Below are positions 44,943-56,735 of a stretch of 64,000 bases of DNA, piece after piece. Source of the DNA: Pseudofabraea citricarpa (taxonomy: Eukaryota; Ascomycota; Leotiomycetes; Helotiales; Dermateaceae); the NCBI GenBank assembly GCA_029641185.1, contig JAPWGK010000008.1, forward strand, positions 620,001 to 684,000, given 5' to 3'. Position numbers and translations under genes: made by a program. The stretch's first letter is position 1; each line of letters starts with the position of its first letter. The notes under the pieces were generated by a model. The model ran no database searches. It saw only the letters and a list, made by a program, of their open reading frames with translations, and was not told the DNA's origin.

Positions 44943-47900
44943 AACTGTTTGGTGTAAGAATCCGATGTGTGTTGTTGTATACTGGATCTTCTTAATATTG
45001 ATGGTGCAAGGGAAGAACGTAAGTGACTCACATTTTGGTGCTTGGTATAAGTGCACCCTAATTGGTTCCACGTAGCGACTGAATATGCAGTATACAGAAC
45101 CAGCTGTGATACTGCTTCAAAACCCAACTGAAGTGATTGTCGAGGATGAATATTACATGACTTGTAAATCAATTCTTGTTGCTCATTAAAACAAGCTACA
45201 TTCCGCTTGGCATTCCTCGTAGTTCGTCGCCAATGAAATGCATGGCCGGTTCGTCTACAACTCGTGAGAATTAATTAGTTCTAATCCTTAAAGATGTGCA
45301 AGTCACTTTAGCTTACAATTCTAGATATCTTCCACCATCCTTGCCTTAAATGGTGCTCGTCAAGCAAAGTCCGGTCTTTCGGTCATAAAGATAATCTCCG
45401 TATGAAAGTTGTGCTCGGGTAGCTCTCGAGGCCATTCCTGGATAAGGTGCTCGTGACAGGACCTGCTTGGTTGATTTTCAGTAAGCCACTGCTGACGAAC
45501 AAAACATTATCGAGGCCAAATTTATAATTTAGTGCTAGGAACAAACTGCATTTAATGTCGGGCAAGTTTACGATGAAATCTGTCACGTGAGATAGCGACA
45601 AGGTAAAAGCCAGCGGCATACCACGTGATGCATACCAAGATTGCTAGAAACATGTTCGAGTTCTTCTTCTCTTGCCTCTCAGTCTGACTGGCGTCTGCAA
45701 TCAACCACACTTGCCTTCGAAACGCATCACGCGCTTCGGGATGCCGGGGCTAGATGACGGTTTGTTCTGTCGCTGTCACTGTCGCTGTCGTTGTCGCTGT
45801 TGTTGCTGTCGTCTGAACAGAGTGACAAAATTTCTCACCGCCAGAATCTCTGTCCCTGGCACATAACGCCATGACCCATCAGCATTTGTCCAGGGTGTCA
45901 ACACAGAGCAGAGGTCTGTCATCCATATCGCCAACCCAAACCCCACCATTTAAATAGCCACGGAGTCTGCGAGACTGGGAGATGCAGCTTACGAAAAGTT
46001 GCTATGATGACTAAATGGCATCTTTGCTTCTTAAAGCTGCTCAGCTCTCAGCCATAGCAAGGATCTTGTTGAACTTGGCTATGGTTTCATGCATCCGGCC
46101 TCATTGCATGCATCTCCTCAACCCCACGTACAAGACAACCAGACCTATCACTACGAGTTTCCGTCAGCTGACGCCATTATATAACAGATTCAGGGTCGCT
46201 GACCAGAGACGGTACAGCCACGTAAGCAGAGCCAATGTTCTTAGTGGTGTGGTCCCACGTCATTGACCCTCAGTTGTGCAGCTGTCAGGATGGAATATTG
46301 TGCTTCTAGATTCAGTTCTAATGCGATCCGAACACTTTCCCAAGTCAGAACTGACCGTTCGGCCGGGGCGAGCGCCTTGCAGATGACATGGACCATCCCC
46401 ATGTCATATTCCTCATTCAACAACCATGCTCTGGATAAGAGATTTCCCAGCCATGACAACCTCATATCAAAGTGCATGCTATTTCCTTGGCATGTCACCA
46501 AGCACGCATGTGATTCGTCGCTGTACGGATACTGAAAAGTACAGTATGAGATGGAATTTGGAAGTCATCATTTGGAACCAGGGAGATTGCTATATTCGAA
46601 AAGAAATTATATCGCTGTCCACTTACCTGGACTCGATGGCAGGGAGATGGAGGTCAGCTACCGGAAATCACGTTGGGATGGAATTTCCACATCAAGTTAA
46701 TTTCGTTGCCTAAATAATCTTTATCCCGGCCACACCCTTCCATCATACATGTCATGCATCCCAAATACCAATTCGGAAGCGCGCCGGCTTTCTCAGAAAG
46801 GATGTGGCACGAAGATAGTTTGTCTCAGCCTTCTACCGAAAACCATGGCTATTTTCCCCCGAGTTTCGTTTTTGTGCAACCGTACGGCTTGCTCCAATGA
46901 GTGCAAGAGCGCGCTGGATATTCTGCATCTTGTGCTGTCGTAAAGGACGTTACAATGGTTGTTTATGAGTGTCAGCAATCCTCTGAACTTGCAATTATTG
47001 CCGCTTATCTGTGATATTTCTAAATTGAAGTTGCACAATGGCCGTTGAATCACAACTTGCGAGGACCGCAGTTCAGGACTCTAAAGAACTCAAGTAACTT
47101 TAAATCTCAGCCTTGTCCACCTGGGGCGTTGACTTAGAGATTTCAAGGCTGTTATCTCACCATTATCATCAGCATGCAAGATAATGTCTTTCACACACGT
47201 CTACTCATCTCTAAGGAGAAGAGAAGAGGTTGATAAAAGCGAGCGGGGACCGACAAAAGATCATGGGCTAAGACGGGTAATATCCAGTGGCCAATAATCG
47301 TTCAGAAGAGGTCGAGTAAGCACAAGGCATCAGACTTCGAACCCCATTCAAAGGATCCCCGGAACCCTTACCTGGGCCGAAGATCCTTTCTGCCAACCCG
47401 TTCCAAGGTTACGATCGACGAGTTCAGTCTGGGTGGTCGGAATAGTTCCGCTTGGTACTCCTGCATATTATACGACACTTGCAGTTCAGTTCATTGAAAT
47501 GCACAATAGACCAATGGTTAGTGGATTACGACGTGCCTTATGGAGCGGACCTGGTCGGACCCCAACAGCCACCAGCCTTTGAAATAGATGAATCTCGTGA
47601 CGGGAGTGCCGGTGGAATTTTGAAGGTGTTTTCCATGTCATAAAAGCTTTTGGGCTGCCCCCTCTTGGCAACAGTGGCAAGGATGACAATTTCGCTCGCT
47701 ACCAGCTAAGCTCCAGCGAAATCTCCAGAACAAGAGAATAGCATGGCGCTGACCTAAGTCACGATCACTGTTTTGGAATTGGTTACTAAATGCGCTTGAT
47801 GCGGCCGCATATGATGCTCGTTAGACGAGGCTGATGGAGAAGTCCTTACAAATGTCAGACGAATGAACGAGAAACCACTGGGGTAAGCCGAGCATTAACT

Positions 47901-48580
47901 AAACTAAGCGACCCGCTGTCTTCTCGGGCATTTATGGAGTGATGGCAGTGCTTCTTCAGGCTCACGATGAACGGTGTGCTGCCCAGCATACCCCTCGATA
48001 ATAGCAGTCCAGCTCAGCCCGCAGCACAGTAAGTGCTGACACAACTAACGAATGGTAGGGCTAGCTACCACTTCCCGGCTGCTCGCTGACTTCATTGCTG
48101 TGCCACGGTGGGCCTGTAATTGCCTAGCATACATCTCACGAGTTATGACAAGTCCCTCGTTCAGAACATCATGGCCGGTTGATACCACGACTCCCCTGCG
48201 ACTGCTGGTGCTGTTACTGTTCGCTTGATGCAAGTTTCGGCGGAGGGCTGTACAGGGCACGCTGGACTCGTACCTGCACCACACCATAAGTCCACAAGTT
48301 CATAAGTCCATAAGTCTATTTCGCATAGGGGTCATGCCCAAGAGAGTTTGCCCATCAGCAGGAACAAAACAAATACTAGCATCGTCGTCAGTTCTATTAG
48401 AAAAAACGGTGACAAATTATCCATGACACTCACTTCCGGCTTATCTATAACCTTCATATCTCTTGTCCTGGCTTTTAATCCCATATTGAAGACTTAACAA
48501 CAAACGTTATTGCATTTGAAGCCGTTCAGTAATCTGGTTTGTTCGCTTTGCCCGCTTATTAATTCCAGAAGCCCATTCCC
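44943..48580. other. Large intergenic region before the second zinc-cluster gene
   Basis: About 3.6 kb without a supported gene. It includes the possible MOSC leader exon (45071-45030) and a CTGTCG hexamer-like run at about 45765-45814. Open frames up to 95 codons on both strands lack recognisable features. A B-box-like TTCGAACC near 47337 (minus) does not fold into a tRNA. Confidence 0.5.
45765..45814. repeat. CTGTCG/CTGTTG hexamer run
   Basis: About eight imperfect units of GTCGCT/GTCACT/GTTGCT in non-coding DNA. Confidence 0.75.
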
Positions 48581-50919
48581 ATGGCACAATATTTAAAGGC
48601 GGCGAAGCCGCCGTCGTCATTCCATGCGGAGCCTGAGGATAATTTGTCCATGTTCTTTGATTTCGGTTCGCCATCGATGGATTTACAAATGACACAAGAG
48701 CGAGCGGTATCTTCAACATCACAAACGCAAGCTCAGGAGAACATAAACCGAGGAGGAATCAGAGTTTCTCTGGCTTGCGTACCGGTAAGTCCCAGGGACC
48801 TGTATTTTGCAAACCTAGCCTAGCTAACTTTTTTGCTGCAGTGTCGAAGTCGTCATGTCAAATGTGGAGCAGAAACGCCGTGAGTGATCAATCTCCAGTC
48901 CTCTGTATTGAACCAGTCCTAATTTAGCTGTTGCTTCAGATCGTGTGCTCGCTGTCAAGATGATGGTAAACAGTGCTTCTATGCGAAATCACGTAGGGGC
49001 ATGAGAGACCGCAATGCGCCTGTCAAGAGAGCCGCTGTTCGCGATGCCTTACAGCGCAATCCGAGCAGCGTGGGAAATGTCAATTTTTCGTACCATCAAC
49101 CACGAAATACTTCATCAATAGAGTCATACACGAGACAGTCATCTGAAGGCTCTACTAGTCCTGCCAGTCAGTCTTCCAGACTCAGTGGGAGACAAGTGAG
49201 CACGAAAAGCTTACTTGAATTGTATTATGCGTAAGTTTGGTGAAGGAACCAAGGATGACGGAATTTGACATCGGAGTAGATTTTTTCATAAAGCTCATCC
49301 TTATCTGTTGCCAAGGAATTACTTTCTGTCGCGGCTAGAAACCGATCCGGATTCGCTGCAGCATTTGCTACCAGCTATGCGATACATCGGGTCGTTGTAT
49401 ACGAGCAATATTCCGTCGGCGGTACTGAGAGAAGCTGCTTTGCAACAGTTAGAGGCCCCGAATTTACCACCGAATGGATTTACAGTACAGGTTCTCCTTA
49501 TCATGGCCATTGTAACTCAGGCCGAAGACGATCTAGACCGTGCTCGTCATTTCATTGACCGAGCCATCTATCTAGCACTTGATATTGGGATGCATCTGCG
49601 GACGTTTGCAAATATGGAAAGTAGTCCTGTGTTAGCTGAGTGTTGGCGAAGGACTTATTGGGGCTGTTATATCGCAGATGGTGCATTTGCGGTTGTGCGA
49701 CATGCACAGAGTTTTATGTGAGTCTTGAACTTTTCATTCAGTGTATGAGTTTGCTGACCAGAAATTACAGGCTTTATGCGGTCCAGGCCGATGTAGAGCT
49801 GCCTTGCGAGGAGTATGATTATGAAGGAGTAAGTCGTTGAAAAATTGGATAAAAAAGAATACAATTGACTAACTCACCGAAAGCACATAATTCCACGCCC
49901 CCGCACATTAATTGAATACGATGCGCGAGATTTTGAAGAGGAATCCCCCATCTTCTCTTCTTTCACTTATCTGATAGATCTGACTCGTATCATGGGCGAA
50001 ATGCTCTATTTGAAGGACTTGTCAGGCACAGAACTCGAATCGGCAGCGGGTAACGCCGATGCAATGTTGATGAATTGGCAATTACATCTTCCAAAAGAAA
50101 AGCGTGGGATTGTTGATCGAAATGAAGAGGTCGACGAACTCCTTTTCCATGCTCATGGTCTTTACCAAGCGTGAGTGAGACTCAATGGGTCCGATCTTGA
50201 TGAAATAATATCTGACGTCTCGTAGGTTGCAGGTACATGTTCATCGACCACTCTCTCGCCTCTACCACTCTCCTATCGAAGTATGTACTTCTTCTTTGTG
50301 ATTGTTGCGATTTGTTCAACTGACACACAGTCAGAAAATCTCCATTTGTGCGCCACCACCACCGAAGCGTGAATTAGACAGCCAAGAGGCGCGGAATGTC
50401 TGGTTGCATACGAGGAAAACTCTCGATGCCGCCGAGGCAGCCATCTCGCTCTATTCGCTCCCCAGCCCACTCCTCGGTCACTCGCCACTCGGGATATGTG
50501 CCATCGCGGTATCCATTCTCGCTCAGCTCTCCGCTTGTGCCTATTTTCTACAGGGCACAGAGTGGAAGACGACGCGTGATCGGATCCGGCTGGGTCTGGG
50601 GTGTTTGAAGGGATTCGGTGAGGTGTGGAGTACGAGTCGACGGACCGAGAGGGAGACGAAGGAGATTGCTCGTGCAGTGTTCACCAGTATTGCCGAGACT
50701 GAAAGTCCGAGTCTTGTAAGTGGGAGCAGTAGTTCGGGGTTTGAGTTCGGGGCTGGCATGGAGAACCTGGGGTTGGGAATAGGGATGGGAGGAATTGAGT
50801 CTTCTTCCTCTTCATCAGCGCCGCAGTTGCAGGCCTTCGATAATATTGGAACCGGGGATCTGGAGTATCTGGGACTGATGCATGGTTACCCGATGAATCA
50901 TGTGAATATGGGAGTTTGA
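48581..50919 (+). CDS. Zn2Cys6 transcription factor with fungal_trans domain
   Basis: Nuclear regulator. Eight exons: 48581-48784, 48842-48879, 48940-49230, 49280-49717, 49771-49828, 49884-50170, 50226-50280 and 50335-50919, about 651 residues; all phases agree. The zinc cluster is assembled from three exons: ACVP + CRSRHVKCGAETP + SCARCQDDGKQC, i.e. CX2CX6CX5CX2CX6C, at about residues 66-90. The middle homology region runs from SLLELYYAFFHKAHPYLLPR through DLDRARHFIDRAIYLALDIG and ECWRRTYWGCYIADGAFAV. At the last intron the acceptor must be CAGTCAG (exon from 50335), because the CACACAG four bases earlier gives a stop. The C-terminus is Ser/Gly-rich. The target is unknown. It ends about 650 bp from the convergent oxidoreductase gene. 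Confidence 0.9.
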
Positions 50920-51573
50920 CTGTTACTTGCGGCGTCTTGAATGGACTGGTTTGGATGGGGAAGCTTAACTGATACCTTGGTTTATCTCTGACTTTTACTA
51001 GCAGCTCCATAGAAAGATTTTGATAGAAATTCTACACCTCCACTTTCTTAAGCATGGTTCATGCTTGATGCAAAAAGCAAAGGGGGGAAAAGATTGATGA
51101 TTGGAGATGCTGGGAAGGAACTGAAATCAAACAAATGTGCAGCAAGCAGGAAGGCCTATATTTGAAAGGATATTTGGAAATTCGGACTTGCTTTTTGAGT
51201 GTTGGATTGTGATCTTTAACCTCGCCGTTTACTGCCGGTCGATATGCACGATAGCCACTTTTGAGTTTGTTAATCAGCTCAGGCCCTTGGACCCGCATGT
51301 GTTATTTTTCATTGATTAGTATTTCTGTTTGGTATGCTGTATGACGATATGCCACGCAGTCTGCTGATTACGCTGCACAGATACCGTACGCTACACTACT
51401 GTGAGGCCCTGCTTACCCGCCCATCTGCACCTACGAGTATCAATAGCCGCATATGTGGGAAATGAAATGAGGTAGATAGCCGGATTATACAAGAAAGGCC
51501 GAGAATTCCGTCGCCTTTATTGGATATGAATGCGAGACTTTCTATTATTTTCATGCTCTCTTCTGCTCGTGTA
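50920..51573. other. Intergenic between convergent genes
   Basis: About 650 bp of 3' flank of the zinc-cluster gene and of the oxidoreductase. No feature is recognised. Confidence 0.5.
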
Positions 51574-52779
51574 CTACGGAATCAGGAGAACCACTTTTCC
51601 TCGTACGCGTGCACTCTCAATCAGTTCAATCGCCCGCTTCCATCCTTCTTCAAAGGTGTCTCGGATCACTTCTTGGATCTCGATTTGGAGCTCGGCTCGC
51701 TCGGCTAGACTGACGATCTTGGAGAGGTATGAGGATTCGGTTGAGAAGGAGATACATGCGTATCGTGGACCCCAGATATAGCCTTTTATATATCGTAGTA
51801 TCATTGCCGGATGAGTTAGGTAGATTATAGGACCACCCATGTTTTTGACGGAGGTTTTGTCGCCAACTATGGTTACGTATCCTCCTTTGGTCTGGAGGAG
51901 CGAGGACTGGGACATGTGAGTATTCTCTTGCTATTCTGGCTAAGATAGAGAAACTTACATGGGCTTCTAACAATTCAGTTCCACCTACACAGTCCACGAG
52001 AAGATCATAGTCCTGTGTTACCTTCTTCTTGCTCTGTAGCAACGTCTCCACCACAGGCTGGGTGCTATAGTCTATGACTTCATCGGCTCCCAATTTTCTG
52101 ACGTATTCAGAGTTCTTGCCTGAGCATATTGCTGTGACATGACAATCATACACCACTTTGGCCACTATAAACAAGTGAGCTTAATAACACGGGTACTCTA
52201 ACTTGAATACTGACGTTGCACAACCCATGATCCTGTCCCTCCAGAAGCACCTCGGACAATAACTCTTCTTTGAGAGCTTGCTGGCGGCGGCAACCACTCC
52301 AGACATGCAAAAGCCGTCAACCCAACCAATGGGATTGATGCGGCATGTTCATGCGAGAGACATGAAGGCTTCTTCGCAACCGGCTCCGAACTTGGGTTCA
52401 GCGAGATGTATTCACTGAACGTTCCATTCCCTAGCTAATTTGGTCAGCAAAGGTCATGTCATTATCACAAATCTGTGTAACGTACCGCTTGGAAATATAA
52501 TCCGAATATATCATCGCCCTCGGCCCAATCTTGCACTCCGCTGCCTACCTCCACCACGGTCCCGGAAAAGTCACGCCCCATTCCTTTCCCACCGGGGACT
52601 TTCACAACTCCTGTCAATTGTGACCTCCATAGTTGTGTATCGACGGGGTTTATAGATGCGGCGTGAACTTTGATCAGGATCTCGTTTGATGGAAGTGGTG
52701 GAAGCTCCTCTTCGACCAGATCTAGGTCGCTGGCCGGGATGGAGTATGTGAGCTTCCTGTTAGTAGTTGGACGAGCCAT
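51574..52779 (-). CDS. Zeta-crystallin-like quinone oxidoreductase (MDR family)
   Basis: NADPH-dependent reductase of the medium-chain family, acting on quinones or enones by family analogy; no catalytic zinc ligands are seen. Four exons: 52779-52486, 52434-52215, 52164-51959 and 51906-51574, about 350 residues. The N-terminal GroES-like part has VHAASINPVDTQLWR and GGKGMGRDFSGTVVEVGSGV. The nucleotide-binding Rossmann part has VIVRGASGGTGSWVVQLAK, then AICSGKNSEYVRKLGADEVI and YDLLVDCVGG. The first intron's acceptor is TTAG before 52434, giving FQALGNGTFSEYI; the nearby CTAG would create a stop. The C-terminal segment EGWKRAIELIESARVRGKVV is typical. Divergent from KAP120, about 300 bp apart. 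Confidence 0.9.
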
Positions 52780-53085
52780 TGTTGGCTGTCACGAGATGAT
52801 TATGACTGTGATGCTTCCTGATAGATTTGTTGATAGGTTGAGTCAATATTTCGCTCAACTCTCTTTCATTAGACGGTGTCCTTTTGACGTGAATGAGTGA
52901 AGCTGGACCGGGAGCTCAATGCATTGATGTACTTCTACAGGAGACCCCGCCATACACAGCCACAATCAGCCACATCTCGGTCGATTTTCTCCCACCGTGG
53001 GGGACGAGAAACAAACATTACAGTACAACTTATCCAGGGATATCCTCTTAGAAACAACGCGTTTACAACGTGCCAGACTAGCGCC
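52780..53085. promoter_or_regulatory. Shared divergent promoter
   Basis: A 306-bp region between the divergent starts of the oxidoreductase (minus) and KAP120 (plus); both promoters must lie here or overlap it. No specific element is identified. Confidence 0.5.
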
Positions 53086-56000
53086 ATGGCCTTCTCTATT
53101 GAGGTGCCCGGCGAGGCAAATCCTCTTACCCCCCAACAAGTTTATCTCGCCCTGCAATCTGCTGGGTCTTCACAGCAACTCGCAATTCAAACAGGAACAC
53201 AGCAACTGCAGACATGGGAGACACAGCAGGGGTACTACACTTTACTGCAGGTGGGCAAGCGTCTCCTCTTGGTCAAATGATAGTCTGCTAATACTCGTGT
53301 ATCAGGCAGTATACCTCGATAAATCTTTGCCCTCCGAGATACGATATCTTGCAGTTATTCAGCTGAAGAACGGAATAGACAAATACTGGCGGAAGACAGC
53401 CCCGAATGCTATCAAGCCCGACGAGAAAACAAATATCAGATCACGGTTGCTTGAGGGAGGGATTGGGGAAGCGGAAACAAATATCGCTTTACAGAATGCC
53501 TTGGTCGTGTCCAAAGTAGTGCGGATAGACTACCCGTTGGAATGGCCCGAGGCGCTTACAGACTTGATCAAGATCCTGCGCGAAGCAAGCACTTCGAATG
53601 CACTGCATTTACGCCGCGGATTGTTGATGATGTTGCAGGTAGTCAAGGAGCTCGCCACTGCAAGACTTCGCAAGTCGCAAACCAGTCTACAGTCCATAAC
53701 ACCAGAAATCGTCTTCTTACTGAGTGCCATCTACAACCAAAAGACTGCCCAGTGGCTTGGCTTCTTGAATGGTAGCGGTGATGATGAAGGTGGTGCAATG
53801 GACGCCATGGAGAGCAGCTTGACTGCAATCAAGATCCTTCGTCGCCTGCTAGTAGTAGGTTATGAGTACCCGAACCACAACAAGGATGTTCAAGAGCTTT
53901 GGCAGCTGTCTCAGCAACAGTTTGGACAATTTCTAAACATGATTACAGCCGATCCACCTTTACTTGCTCAAGACTCTCCTGCTAGAACCCTAGTCGAGAA
54001 ACACCTGGTTCAATTTACCAAACTTCACGTCCAGATGTCCTCTGCACATCCGGCAGCATTTGCCCTTCTTCCAAATTCTCTCGAGCTAGTCCGAGCTTAT
54101 TGGGGGCTTGTTTCCGACTTTGGTGATTCCTATGGATCAGCATCTCAAGATTTCAGCGCTAAAGCCTTAAGACAAGATGACAAAATGAAACCCGAGAGAC
54201 CTGTCAAGGAAAAGTTATGCTTGAAAGGGCTGACAATTTTACGAGCGTGTGTAAAAATGGCCTTCAATCCGGCCCAGTCTTTCAAGTACCGAACCCCTGA
54301 GGTTAAGGAGGAACAGAACCGAGCAATAGAGTTTTTGAGAAAAGAACTGCTCACAGACGACCTAGTAGCGCAAATTGCCAACATTATCGTGACTAAGTTC
54401 TTTGTCTTCCGCCAGGTTGACCTCGAGGCTTGGGAAGAAGATGAAGATGAATGGGAGATCAGAGAAGAAGGTGGTGGTGATACCTGGGAATTTGAGGTCC
54501 GACCATGTGCAGAAAAACTATTTATGGATCTGGTGATCAATTTTAAGCATCTACTTGTCGAGCCGCTTCTTGGATTTTTCCAATCTGTTGCAGGTAACCA
54601 GGATGGGAACGTGGTGACCAAAGATGCCGTATACACAGCAATGGGACTTTCCGCTCCCGTAGTCTTCCAGAGTTTCGACTTTGAAGGCTTCCTGACATCA
54701 ACGCTGGTCAATGATGTGCAACGTACTGGACCCGGCTATAAGGTTCTACGTCGAAGAATTGCGATCCTTATCGGCCAATGGATCACGATTAAAGTATCCG
54801 ACGTTAACAGACCTCTCGTGTTCCAGATCTTCCAGCATCTTTTAAACAAAGAAGACGAAACCAACGACTATGTGGTTCGAGTAACAGCTGCACGCCAGTT
54901 CAAATTAGTTGTTGATGATTTCGCCTTCGATGCTCAGCAATTTTTGCCCTTCGCTCCAGATTTCCTTAGACGCATTATGGCTTTGATACAGGAAGTTGAA
55001 AACACAGAGACCAAAATGGCTATCCTAGACACCATTCGAGTGATAGCTGTCAGGCTCGAGACCAAAGTAGCACCATTCGCCGATCAAATAGTTTCTATAC
55101 TGCCTGGTTTATGGGAAGCTTCCGGTGAAGAGCATCTTCTCAAACAAGCAATTTTAACCCTCTTGTCAACATTAGTCGGGTCATTGAGGGAGCAAGCACA
55201 GCGATATCATACAATGATATTGCCATTGATCCAGCATGCTGTTGAGCCTGGGTCTGAGATGCAAATATACTTGCTGGAAGAAGCACTTGACCTATGGACT
55301 GCTATACTGGCTCAGACACCAGCTCCTGTATCAACAGAAATTATGACTCTTGCTGAGAACGCTTTCCCCTTGCTGGAGATCGGATCGGATAATCTGCGCG
55401 CTGTACTAGAAATCATTCAGTCTTACATTTTACTGGCACCTGAGGTTATGCTTGGAGACACAATAAGATTACGGATTCTTGCATATATGGCGAATCTCCT
55501 TGGGGTCACAAAACGAGATCTTGCTGGCTTGGTTACCACGATCGTGGAAGATTTAATACGAGCGGCAGAAAATCTTGGTGGGAGCAATGGAGTTACTTTG
55601 TTGATTAAAGATCTTCACGGTTCCGGGTTCATAGAAAAGATATTCGAAGGTCTCCGAGATGCCTGGGAGGCGAACCAGACTTCTGGGCCTAACAGGAGAT
55701 ATCCGAAGCTTGACGATGTTGTCGAAACCGACTATTTCACAATTCTCGCTCGTATCGCTTTAGCCGACCCTAATGTCTTCGCAACCACAATGGCATCCGT
55801 CGGCAACGCAAATGAGGTCTGGAGTTGGCTTAGCACTGAGTGGTTTCGTCACTTCGATAGCATGGTCAACGCTGATCGGCAGAAGCTATCATGTCTTGCA
55901 TTGACTCGACTTTTAGAATTACCACCGCCGATGACACCTATTGTACTTGAGCGCTTACAGGATTACTTCGCCATGTGGACGAGCGTGATTGGCGAAATGA

Positions 56001-56272
56001 TGGCTGGACGCGACGATGGCGGTGATGCTCTCATCTGGGAACCCCTGGAAGGAAACGAATTTGAAGGCCCTGAAGATGTAAGAAAACGCCTGCACTGCTG
56101 CAGCGATCCCGTCCATATTGTGCACACATTCGACTTCGTCAAAACAAGACTTCAGCAGGTCGTCAATGCGTGTGGTGGGGAACAGGAGTTCCAGCAGACT
56201 TGGGCCAGTAATGTTGATAAGGACATATTGGCTGGGTTCCAGAGTCTGGGCGTGCGCAAAGACATGCCATGA
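53086..56272 (+). CDS. KAP120: Importin-beta family karyopherin, KAP120 / importin-11
   Basis: Nuclear transport receptor binding Ran-GTP and carrying cargo through nuclear pores. Exons 53086-53250 and 53306-56272, about 1043 residues, close to yeast Kap120. The N-terminal importin-beta Ran-binding region spans the intron: QQLQTWETQQGYYTLLQ + AVYLDKSLPSEIRYLAVIQL and KNGIDKYWRKTA. HEAT repeats fill the rest. Importin-11 hallmarks are present: LEAWEEDEDEWEIREEGGGD, FEVRPCAEKLFMDLV, VLRRRIAILIGQWITIKVSD, TAARQFKLVVDDFAFDAQQF and IYLLEEALDLWTAIL. The start is the ATG of MAFSIEVPGEANPL; an upstream in-frame extension in the second exon's frame is intronic or leader. The open frame is intact. Confidence 0.93.
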
Positions 56273-56735
56273 GCATAATGACGTTATACGCTGCAGTTCA
56301 GTATGCTTAAGGGAGTTTACTATATGACCCGAAATGAAAATGAGATACCCATATGATTCTGTGCAAGTTCAAGAATGATGGGATTATTGAATATTGTGCA
56401 TCTATCCAAACTCCCTTTAAAGCATTTGAGAAGTAGAATGCAAAATGGTACGTAACTAAGAAAAGGTTGAGTAAGAGATGCGAGTCACGAGCATTGGACA
56501 CACGTGATATAGTACTAATGTCAATCACAAGCTTATTGACAAGGTCTAAAATCTTCCGAGACGTCATCGATTTCATTTCATTCGCCAAAGTTTTTCTTCT
56601 GCAACTCCTCTTTACATATATTCGTGCATACAACATGGGAATTCGTCTGAAACAGTGTTAGAATTCTTGGCTCGTATTACATCGACTCCCCACGGTTTGC
56701 AATTTGTACTCGCTTGCAGGCAAGCATTCACAATC
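56273..56735. other. Intergenic between KAP120 and antiporter
   Basis: About 460 bp, 3' flank of KAP120 and promoter of the antiporter. A CTTGCAG at 56713-56719 just before the start could be an acceptor of a leader intron; this is not provable here. Confidence 0.45.

Noticed and set aside
47320..47345. B-box-like GGTTCGAAG on the minus strand
   Set aside because: The flanking bases do not form a T stem and no A box or acceptor stem can be found.
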